Shown here piece by piece: positions 24,068 to 31,459 of a DNA stretch of 33,869 nt. This stretch comes from Elusimicrobiota bacterium. Lineage in GTDB: Bacteria; Elusimicrobiota; Elusimicrobia; F11. Under the pieces are notes generated by a model. That model made no database searches and was not told the DNA's origin. It worked only from the letters and a program-made list of their open reading frames with translations. The stretch covers positions 1 through 33,869 of the forward strand of contig PLLH01000053.1 of the NCBI GenBank assembly GCA_003140895.1. Reading direction: 5' to 3'. The position numbers and the translations under genes were made by a program. Every line of letters starts with the position of its first letter. The stretch's first letter is position 1.

Positions 24068-24499
24068 ATGGTTGAGAAAAAGAAGACATCAAAGACCCAT
24101 AAAAATTCCAAGGCATCAGCGAAGACCATCCTTGTCATTGATGATGATTCAACGGTGTGCGAGGTCATGAACGCCATGTTGGGGTTGAAAGGATTCGCTG
24201 TCCTGATGGCGTTTAACGGCGTTGACGGCTTGAAGATGTGCGCGGATCATCCGGTTGATTTGATCATTCTGGACCTGAATATGCCGAGAATGGATGGATA
24301 CATGTTCCTGGAACATCTTCGCAATCGCTGGGCCAATGAGAACATTCAACGGCCTTTTCCGGCCATCATCGTTTTGTCCGGTGTCGATCGCCAGGAGGAT
24401 CTTGGGTTGTCGACCAGTTTGGGAGCCGCCAGCTTCATTCAAAAACCGTTTGATCCGGACGATTTATACAAGACAGTCAATAACGCCCTCGGTATTTAA
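24068..24499 (+). CDS. Stand-alone CheY-like receiver protein
   Basis: Single-domain response regulator, 143 residues. A basic, lysine-rich N-terminal tail (KKKTSKTHKNSKASAK, 4-19) precedes a complete receiver: acidic residues D25-D26-D27, phospho-acceptor D69 in IILDLNMPRMDG, S104, and K126 in the QKPF motif. There is no output domain, so it probably acts by binding another protein or as a phosphorelay intermediate. No kinase is adjacent; the nearest kinase-like gene is at 2630. GGGAGGG lies 9 bases before the ATG. It is followed by the methyltransferase gene after 36 bases. Confidence 0.92.
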   Translation: MVEKKKTSKTHKNSKASAKTILVIDDDSTVCEVMNAMLGLKGFAVLMAFNGVDGLKMCADHPVDLIILDLNMPRMDGYMFLEHLRNRWANENIQRPFPAIIVLSGVDRQEDLGLSTSLGAASFIQKPFDPDDLYKTVNNALGI

Positions 24500-24535
24500 T
24501 TTCTTTTCTAAGTCCTTTTTCCCCCAGGTGAAAAC

Positions 24536-25735
24536 ATGATTACGATTCCCATATCCCATCGAAGCGCCGCGACTCTGGCCCAGGGCCATCTCTGGATCTT
24601 CTCGAACGAAGTCAAATTAACAAAGCCCTTCCCGGCCCAAGGGACGTGGTGTTGGTTTGAAAACAACGGAACGATTGTTGGGACCGGTTATGTGAACCCG
24701 CACTCGCTGATTTTGGGGCGCGTGGTCGCCATGGGGCGACGAGACCATCCAGAAGAAATTCTGCGGGAGCGGCTTCTGCAGTCGTTTGAGCGCCGTCACG
24801 CCCTTTTGGAACATGGCGCGGCCCGCCTCCTTTTTTCAGAAGCGGATTTCCTTCCGGGCCTTGTAGTGGATTGGTATTCCGGGGTTGTTCTCATCCAAAG
24901 TAACACCGCCGGCATCGACGCGGTGTTGCCGGACCTTGAACGGATCGTTCCTGAGATTTTTGAGAAGGTTTTTCAACGGAAATGCGAAGGGCTGGTGGTC
25001 CGCGCTGATTCTTCCATCCGGCGCCTGGAAGGGCTCGATTCTTTTACCCGGGTTGTGATCGGCGACGCGTCGGCCTTAACTCAAGGCGCCTTTAACCAGG
25101 ACGGTGTTCTTTACGCCGCTGATTTTATCAACGGCCAGAAGACGGGGTTCTTCCTGGATCAGCGTCTCAATCGCGCCTCGTTGGCTGAGGCGATCATGAA
25201 GGATCAAAAAAAGAAGGTGTTGGACCTGTGTTGCTATTCCGGCGGGTGGGGTCTCAGGGCTCTTAAAGAAGGGGCCGGTCACGTGACATTCGTGGATGAG
25301 AGCGCGGAAGCGTTGGCGCTCGTTGAGAAAGGGATGACCCTCAACGGTTTTTCCGGTGATCGGGCGCGCGTGGTTAAGTCGGATGTGTTCGATTTTCTCG
25401 AGTCGAACAAGGAAACGTATGATGTTGTCGTTGTCGATCCGCCGGCGTTCGTGAAATCCAATAAGATTAAGGCAAAAGCCTTAAAGGCCTATGAAAAATT
25501 GAATCGTCTTTCCTGGCGGCGGGTCAAGGAGGGGGGGAGGCTTATCACGTGCAGTTGCAGTTATCATGTGACGGACGCCGAGTTCATGGACGTCCTGAAC
25601 AACGCCGTTTCCAAAGAAAAAGCATGCGCCCATGTGGTCTACCGGGGTTCCCAAGCCAACGACCACCCTGTTTTGCTCTCCATGCCGGAAACACATTATT
25701 TGAAGTGCGTCGGCCTCAAAAAACTCACTTTTTAG
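24536..25735 (+). CDS. RlmI-type 23S rRNA cytosine methyltransferase (PUA + Rossmann)
   Basis: SAM-dependent RNA methyltransferase of the RlmI/COG1092 family, 399 residues. The N-terminal PUA domain (about 1-70) binds RNA: ITIPISHRSAATLAQGHLWIFSNEV. An EEHEI-like middle region follows and contains LPGLVVDWY and TGFFLDQR (203-210). The catalytic Rossmann domain has motif I VLDLCCYSGGWGL (228-240), DPPAF at 301-305 and a cysteine motif TCSCSYHV (338-345) that fits m5C chemistry. E. coli RlmI modifies C1962 of 23S rRNA; the exact site here is not known. An AGGTG ribosome-binding site lies 5 bases before the ATG. Confidence 0.93.
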   Translation: MITIPISHRSAATLAQGHLWIFSNEVKLTKPFPAQGTWCWFENNGTIVGTGYVNPHSLILGRVVAMGRRDHPEEILRERLLQSFERRHALLEHGAARLLFSEADFLPGLVVDWYSGVVLIQSNTAGIDAVLPDLERIVPEIFEKVFQRKCEGLVVRADSSIRRLEGLDSFTRVVIGDASALTQGAFNQDGVLYAADFINGQKTGFFLDQRLNRASLAEAIMKDQKKKVLDLCCYSGGWGLRALKEGAGHVTFVDESAEALALVEKGMTLNGFSGDRARVVKSDVFDFLESNKETYDVVVVDPPAFVKSNKIKAKALKAYEKLNRLSWRRVKEGGRLITCSCSYHVTDAEFMDVLNNAVSKEKACAHVVYRGSQANDHPVLLSMPETHYLKCVGLKKLTF

Positions 25736-25831
25736 CCTGCCCCTAAGTTAAAAACACGCTTAAAACAGAGAGCGAATCCTCATCTTCTCACCTGCCTTCT
25801 TCATTCTTTACCATTTCTTAACCTCGACTTA

Positions 25832-25860
25832 ATGACATATTAAGGGGTGGCGGCTATAGT
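25832..25860 (+). promoter_or_regulatory. Promoter of the giant gene, leaderless spacing
   Basis: ATGACA (25832-25837, 5/6 of the -35 consensus), a 17-base spacer and TATAGT (25855-25860, 5/6 of the -10 consensus) end 7 bases before the ATG at 25868. The transcript is predicted to begin at the start codon. This also argues against the in-frame GTG at 25847, which lies inside the promoter. Confidence 0.65.
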
Positions 25861-25867
25861 TAAAGGG

Positions 25868-28800
25868 ATGATACGGAAGATTGTCGCCCTAACCTGTGGC
25901 CTTTTATTTTTTACCTCCAACGTGGCGTGTCTCTATGCCGTTGAAACCAATGTGTGGGCGGAACGGCGGCGCCATTCGGAGGCCGCGCGTCAGAACGAGA
26001 CGTCACCTCAGTTGGCTTCGATCAAAGGGCTCCCGACCAGCGAAATTTCTTTTAATCGGCTTCTTCACAATATTATGGGGGTTGGGGAATCGTTGGGAGC
26101 GCTGTCGAAACACTCCTCCATCACTTCCACTTCCCACGCCTCGCTCCAGAAACATCCTGTTCCGTTTATTGAGAACATTCCCCTGAATGCCGGTTCCATT
26201 CGGGACGTTTATGTTTCCCCAACCTCGCCAGGGGAATCCTCGCGGCCGTTTATCTTCCTGATTCAAGACATCCATCAGAATTACGAAGCGCAGAAAAATA
26301 TCGTCGCCATCCTTCAGTCATTGGCGGAAGCGGACCCGGGAAAAAACAGAACCCGAGGTTTGTTGGTTGGAGTGGAAGGAGCCTTTGGCCCGCTCGATTT
26401 CAATTTATACCGCCTTTTCCCTGATAAGAAATTAATTCGGAAAGTCGCCGACTATTTTCTTGAGAAAGGGAAAATCGCCGCGCCGAGTTATGTGGGGCTG
26501 ACATTGGAGGGGACGGGTTCGTCTTTTGTCGGTGTCGACGATCCTCTTCATTACCAAAAGAATGTGAAAGCCTATTTGACGGCGGCGGCGTCGAAAGAGG
26601 TGTTGAATAAAAAATTGGCGATCTCGCGGAGCCATCTCGCTACGTTAAAAAGATCGGGGTTAAACGCCGACCTCGCTTTTCTGGATGACCGGCGCGCGGC
26701 CTTTGAGACAGGGAAGTTGGGGTTAGGGGAGTATGTGAAGGTCCTGTTTGAGCGATCTCAGCAGCCTCGTGAGTTGGTTCTTGAGAAATTTCAAAACGCG
26801 TATGAAATGGAGAAAACGCTCGATTTCTCCCGGGTTGAAAGTGAGCGAATGCGCGTCATAGAGAAACTCGCTTCGCAATTAAATCCGTCCGATTTGAAGT
26901 CTCTTTTTTTGAGCGGTTTGGCCTACCGGACTGGGAAAATCAGTTACGCCGATTATTATCAAACTATTAAATCTCTCTTGGACCGGGCTTCTATTTCTTT
27001 GGCCCAAGCGCCTCACTTTGACCGTTACATTCGTTATGTGATTTTGGCTGACGGCATCAACGCGGAGTCGCTTTTGGCCGCCGTCAAACGGCTTGAAACA
27101 GACGTGGTGGCCTCGTTGATTCAAACGAAGGAAGAACGGGCTTTGGTTGATCGGTCTCGTTACCTCTCTCTGGTGGCCAAGTTGTTGGAATTTGGGCTTG
27201 TTCCTGAGGAATGGACGGAATACAAGAGCTGTCATCGGACGACTCTCGTGGGAAGTGAGGATTTTTCCGCTGAGTTGACGCCATTTGAACAGTTTTACGA
27301 AGAGGCTGATGTTCGAAGTCAAAAAATAGTGGAGAGGATGATGGAGGGGGCACACCCTACCCTGGTGGCTCTTCTCGTGGGAGGGTTCCACACGCCTCAG
27401 ATGACGCAACTTCTGAGGAAGAAGGGTCTTTCGTACGCTGTGGTTCAGCCCCGGATTTCGAAAGTGGAAGACGCGTCGGGGACGTCGTATCTGTCGATTT
27501 TTTCAAAGGAAAAAACACCCATCGATCAGCTCTTCGCCGGCCAAAAACTTTTCTTGGCTCCGCATTCAACCGCCTTGGGAACCTCCGTGTTGATGTCAGC
27601 GCTAAGAACGGGGGCGTCGTTTTTAGGAGTGATGTCTCTTCTATCTCGCCGCGCGGGAGAAGAAATCCCGGCAGGGGTGCCGGTCGTTATGGCAAGTGGT
27701 GACACGCGCGTGGACGTGCAGATGCCCGGCCTGGACGAAACGGTTGAGGCTTCTATAGGGCGGGATTCCTCTGGGGAGATCGTTGCGATTCCTGGCGAGC
27801 CTGTTATCACGGTTCGTTCGACAAAGAAGCTGTTTTCTTTCTTGCGGATGTGGACGGCGTCTCTTCGGGACTCGTGGTCTGAGAGGGAGAAAATTTTTTC
27901 CAACGAGTTTGTCGACATTCACAATCCTCAATCTAATGTCCAGCGATTTGTGCGGCGATCCGTGATTGGGGTGGTTCGGTTGTCCTCCACCGTGGGGTAT
28001 GGGGTTGGCCTTCTTGGAAGTCCTGCGCTCATGGTGGCGGGTTTGATGTCGCTTCTTGTTCAGGTTTCTGTCCAGTTATCGTTTGTTTCCGTTCTTCTCC
28101 TTGGGATCCCCTCACTTTTTATCGGTGATTTATTGGCGATCGCCTCCGCGCGCCGGTTCTCCGTCGGTTTTAATGTGGGGACTCATTTCCTTTACAATTT
28201 TCTGGTGGCGCCTCTTTTGACTCTCGTGATTGGGTGGACGCCGCTGTCGGCTTCTTTACCCGATGATAATCCGGACGCCTCTCCTTTTCCCGACGGGACG
28301 GGGGCGGCATCCATTGCGGCGGCGGGACACACGGAGCGAAACGAAGACGCTTATTTCGTTATGGAACTCCCCGGCGGGATTCACGTGGCGGGCGTGTTTG
28401 ACGGAGTGGGGGGTGACGAGAGCGGCGAGATCGCCAGCCGGATCGCCCGGGATTCGATCATGGAGGAATTAAAGGGAATTTCAGGGACGGAGACAAAAGA
28501 TGAAATGATCGGGATATTGAGCCGAGCCATGGTCAACGCCCGGGACGCCATCAACAGTCGATTGGAGGGAAAGAAGAGCGGAACGGCGGCCACTGTGATG
28601 GTGTCGTTCCCGCCGGGAGATGTCTTCATTGCGAGTGCGGCTGACACGCGAGCTTATCTTTTGGATGAACAAGGGCGTTTCCGCCCGCTCACGGTTGATA
28701 ATTCAAGAGGAAATGCCGACGGTTCTCCGTTTGTGATGGATGAGTCGTCCCTTCAGGCCAATCTCCAGGAAAGTGAACAAGAGTCGCTGGACGAAATTTC

Positions 28801-31300
28801 CAGCTTGCAGGATTTATCCGCGTTAAGAGACCCAACCAAATTTATAGTTAGAAATGTAATCGCCAATTCGCTGAGGACAGGGTCGGCGGCGAACGCCTAT
28901 CGTCCAGTTCTGACGGTTATAAAAGTGAAGCCGGGAGAACGTATTTTTCTGACGAGTGACGGAGTCCATGACCCTCTAACGCGTCAGCAATTGCTTGAAT
29001 TAACAAACAAACCATCAATGCCCCCGTTGGCGTTGGCTCAAGGAATCGCTAATGAAGCGGCTCGTGAGGTGGCGAATCCTGAAAATTATAGATGGAAAGG
29101 AGGGGGTGGGGATGACGTGACGGTTGTCGTGGTTGAAATCGGGCATGGATCTCATCCGATGACACCCATGGTGAGGACAGACGGAATCCAATTGAAGCAA
29201 CCGCCGATCCAGCCTAAAAATGAGCCGCCCGCTTTAAAGAAAACAGGAGTGTTTCGTCCTCGGGGTCCCGTAAAAATCGAAGGGCTCCGTTCCAAGACGG
29301 AAGCGAAGGACCATGCGATAAAAGCGGCGAAAGAGTCGGAGGAGGGCCGGATATTGGTGTTTGCGTCTCCTATCTTATCTACCGATGACGCGAATAGGCT
29401 GCACCGTATGAGTTTGGACGAAGTTTTTGCCGGGATTGAGAGCGGATGGATAGGACTCATTGACTATCGGGATGTGGGTGGAAAGAATAGGCCCGGCCCT
29501 CATTTGGCCGAGATTGATGAGTCAAAAAAACCGGCGGCAGAAAACACAGCAACACCCAAACAGCCGGAAGGAGTTCTTCCTCCAAACGAAGCGCCCAAAC
29601 GGGAAGATAAAAAATTGCCGCTGCGCCTTGAGAGTCTTAATAGAGCGCGATCTGCAGCGTGGGCCATCTCTAAAGAAGGAACGGAGGCGCTAACGGTGTT
29701 TGATCGCCGGTTGGATCTGCTGGCCGCCAGGGTTTCGTCCCCGGTTGATTTAGAGGAGGTTCTGCGAGGATTGGATACGCATGACATCGCGTTTTTCACA
29801 ACGGGGGCGATTTCCTATTTTGCCCGGACCCATATCGACCCGGTCCTTATTCGTTCAAATGTTGACGCAATACGGCAGGGCGAAGCCGATGCCGAAGCGC
29901 GCGCGAAGTCACTTTATAGCGGATTTCCTCTTAGCTTATCAGGCGTTGTGGATCATCAAGGAACGGTTCGTTTCTTTGGAGAGATGAGTGAGCTTCCGTC
30001 TGATCTGGATGACGCATTGAGTCGAGGTGAGCTGAGGCAATTTGACATTACGTATAGGGGAGCTGCTGAGGGAAGGGCTCGAACCATCGTTTTGGACGTT
30101 GCGATTCCACTCAGCGCGGAAATCGCACTCCGGAAGACGATGCAAGACTTTAACGCGAGTAACGAGAGCGGCTCGGCTCTGACGACCCCCGCCTCGATCC
30201 TTCGGGCTCTTCGGTTTCTGTCCTTTGTTGGCTTTAATGCGACATCGCTTTCTGTTGGATTTCTGGTTCTCTTGATTGAATTTCCCCAATTTTTCAATCC
30301 AGCTCGATTCTTAAACGCGCATGTGAACCGGACCCCCTCCGATAAAGTGGTGAGGGGGATTGGAATCGCTCTCATTTGGGCTGCGATGATCGGTTTTTCC
30401 TTTTGGATGGCCCAGCCGTTCTCACATGAGTTCAGTACCGGTCTTGTGGTTCGCTTTATGACCAGTCTCTTCATCACCAATATTCTCGCCCACGGATTCT
30501 GGATGGCGGTGTTCGGCCGGGCCGCGTTGAATCAAACCCAGCTTTCAATGATGGAGTTGGCGTTAAAGAGCAAACAGGGGAAAATCAGCCGCGCCGAGTT
30601 GGTGGCGTCCTTGTTGCGGTTCTTGCCGAAAGCGGACGCCGTGGGAATGGACATGAACGCCCGCGGGCGCGCCATGCGTTCCCTTGTGACAGATGTGGAC
30701 GTCAATGATGGGACGGCGTTGGCGGAAGGCGTGGCTCTTCTGGGATTATTGGAAAACTCCCGCTCTAGCGATGTTCAGCAAATGCGATCCACTCTTATCG
30801 ATATTCAGCGGGATCCGAAATCGCCCAACATCCTTGTTCGCTTGATGAATCCCACTGGAGATGCGGGTGCCCTTGGGAAAGAAATAGGCGCTCTTCAAAG
30901 CGGTAAACGACCGATGGACCGGGTTCTCATGCTGGTTACAGAGAATAATATCCAGGGGTCCGATCTTACGAAACTGAACGAGCGGTGGAACCCGTCGGGT
31001 ATTTTCCTTCGATTTAATAATGGAACAACAGAGTTAACGCTTCAAGGGATTCGGTCGTCCGTGAACGCGGAAGAACAGAAACAGGCGCGGGTCAAAATCT
31101 TTATTGATCAACGAGCCGAACGGGCCCTGTCGCCTTCCGTGATGTCCGCCTTACGGGATTTGGAAAAGAACAAAGACTTGGTTGACCTTTATCTGACCGT
31201 GGGCGACATTCTCACTATGGCCATCGCCATTCGCATCTCCATTTCTCAACTCACCCACCTCAACATGATGCGGGAAACCTTGATCGCCATCCAAGCGTAA
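25868..31300 (+). CDS. Giant membrane protein: signal peptide, possible TIKI/ChaN-like domain, PP2C phosphatase domain, unknown C-terminus
   Basis: A single uninterrupted 1810-residue protein. Residues 1 to about 24 form a signal peptide (MIRKIVALTCGLLFFTSNVACLYA). About 125-560 is a domain with QDIH at 133-136, GVEGA at 168-172, GVDDPLHY at 222-229 and VGGFHT at 504-509; spacing and the GX2H-type motif recall the TIKI/TraB/EreA/ChaN superfamily, an inference. About 697-790 holds three or four membrane helices. About 811-1092 is a complete PP2C Ser/Thr phosphatase: RNED 824-827, FDGVGG 844-849, SGTAATV 904-910, DTR 926-928, SDG 1030-1032 and DD 1082-1083. A proline/lysine-rich linker (about 1210-1250) follows, then an unrecognised region, three membrane helices (about 1447-1471, 1495-1515, 1525-1549) and an unrecognised C-terminal domain. 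It has its own promoter. Similar oversized hypothetical proteins occur in Omnitrophota, as far as I recall. Confidence 0.85.
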   Translation: MIRKIVALTCGLLFFTSNVACLYAVETNVWAERRRHSEAARQNETSPQLASIKGLPTSEISFNRLLHNIMGVGESLGALSKHSSITSTSHASLQKHPVPFIENIPLNAGSIRDVYVSPTSPGESSRPFIFLIQDIHQNYEAQKNIVAILQSLAEADPGKNRTRGLLVGVEGAFGPLDFNLYRLFPDKKLIRKVADYFLEKGKIAAPSYVGLTLEGTGSSFVGVDDPLHYQKNVKAYLTAAASKEVLNKKLAISRSHLATLKRSGLNADLAFLDDRRAAFETGKLGLGEYVKVLFERSQQPRELVLEKFQNAYEMEKTLDFSRVESERMRVIEKLASQLNPSDLKSLFLSGLAYRTGKISYADYYQTIKSLLDRASISLAQAPHFDRYIRYVILADGINAESLLAAVKRLETDVVASLIQTKEERALVDRSRYLSLVAKLLEFGLVPEEWTEYKSCHRTTLVGSEDFSAELTPFEQFYEEADVRSQKIVERMMEGAHPTLVALLVGGFHTPQMTQLLRKKGLSYAVVQPRISKVEDASGTSYLSIFSKEKTPIDQLFAGQKLFLAPHSTALGTSVLMSALRTGASFLGVMSLLSRRAGEEIPAGVPVVMASGDTRVDVQMPGLDETVEASIGRDSSGEIVAIPGEPVITVRSTKKLFSFLRMWTASLRDSWSEREKIFSNEFVDIHNPQSNVQRFVRRSVIGVVRLSSTVGYGVGLLGSPALMVAGLMSLLVQVSVQLSFVSVLLLGIPSLFIGDLLAIASARRFSVGFNVGTHFLYNFLVAPLLTLVIGWTPLSASLPDDNPDASPFPDGTGAASIAAAGHTERNEDAYFVMELPGGIHVAGVFDGVGGDESGEIASRIARDSIMEELKGISGTETKDEMIGILSRAMVNARDAINSRLEGKKSGTAATVMVSFPPGDVFIASAADTRAYLLDEQGRFRPLTVDNSRGNADGSPFVMDESSLQANLQESEQESLDEISSLQDLSALRDPTKFIVRNVIANSLRTGSAANAYRPVLTVIKVKPGERIFLTSDGVHDPLTRQQLLELTNKPSMPPLALAQGIANEAAREVANPENYRWKGGGGDDVTVVVVEIGHGSHPMTPMVRTDGIQLKQPPIQPKNEPPALKKTGVFRPRGPVKIEGLRSKTEAKDHAIKAAKESEEGRILVFASPILSTDDANRLHRMSLDEVFAGIESGWIGLIDYRDVGGKNRPGPHLAEIDESKKPAAENTATPKQPEGVLPPNEAPKREDKKLPLRLESLNRARSAAWAISKEGTEALTVFDRRLDLLAARVSSPVDLEEVLRGLDTHDIAFFTTGAISYFARTHIDPVLIRSNVDAIRQGEADAEARAKSLYSGFPLSLSGVVDHQGTVRFFGEMSELPSDLDDALSRGELRQFDITYRGAAEGRARTIVLDVAIPLSAEIALRKTMQDFNASNESGSALTTPASILRALRFLSFVGFNATSLSVGFLVLLIEFPQFFNPARFLNAHVNRTPSDKVVRGIGIALIWAAMIGFSFWMAQPFSHEFSTGLVVRFMTSLFITNILAHGFWMAVFGRAALNQTQLSMMELALKSKQGKISRAELVASLLRFLPKADAVGMDMNARGRAMRSLVTDVDVNDGTALAEGVALLGLLENSRSSDVQQMRSTLIDIQRDPKSPNILVRLMNPTGDAGALGKEIGALQSGKRPMDRVLMLVTENNIQGSDLTKLNERWNPSGIFLRFNNGTTELTLQGIRSSVNAEEQKQARVKIFIDQRAERALSPSVMSALRDLEKNKDLVDLYLTVGDILTMAIAIRISISQLTHLNMMRETLIAIQA

Positions 31301-31320
31301 CCACCTTTTTAATTGGATGG
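31287..31320. repeat. Perfect 8-bp inverted repeat across the end of the giant gene
   Basis: CCATCCAA (31287-31294) and TTGGATGG (31313-31320) are exact reverse complements around an 18-base loop containing the TAA stop. No T-run follows the right arm, so it is not a standard terminator. The right arm contains the predicted -35 of tRNA-Val. Confidence 0.5.
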
Positions 31321-31341
31321 ACCCTTCGGATCATCTAAAAT
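31313..31341 (+). promoter_or_regulatory. Predicted tRNA-Val promoter
   Basis: TTGGAT (31313-31318), exactly 17 bases, then TAAAAT (31336-31341). The tRNA begins 8 bases after the -10, so the primary transcript would need little or no 5' trimming. Confidence 0.55.
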
Positions 31342-31349
31342 CGACCTCA

Positions 31350-31421
31350 GGGCAGTTAGCTCAGCGGGAGAGCGTTCGCTTTACAAGCGAAGGGTCACAG
31401 GTTCGATCCCTGTACTGCCCA
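31350..31421 (+). tRNA. tRNA-Val (anticodon TAC)
   Basis: A 72-base cloverleaf. The acceptor GGGCAGT/ACTGCCC is fully paired. The D arm is AGCTCAGCGGGAGAGC, the anticodon stem TTCGC/GCGAA closes loop TTTACAA with TAC at 31382-31384, and the T arm is CACAGGTTCGATCCCTGT. The discriminator is A, with no encoded CCA. Confidence 0.96.
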
Positions 31422-31459
31422 GTATCCGTAAAATTTGAGCACATCCTTTGTGGAGTGAA

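Noticed and set aside
26432-27960. Several antisense and out-of-frame open frames within the giant gene, considered as a sign that it is really several genes
   Set aside because: The plus frame is continuous, carries recognisable domains in order, and has a signal peptide and promoter at its start. No internal start with a convincing ribosome-binding site stood out.
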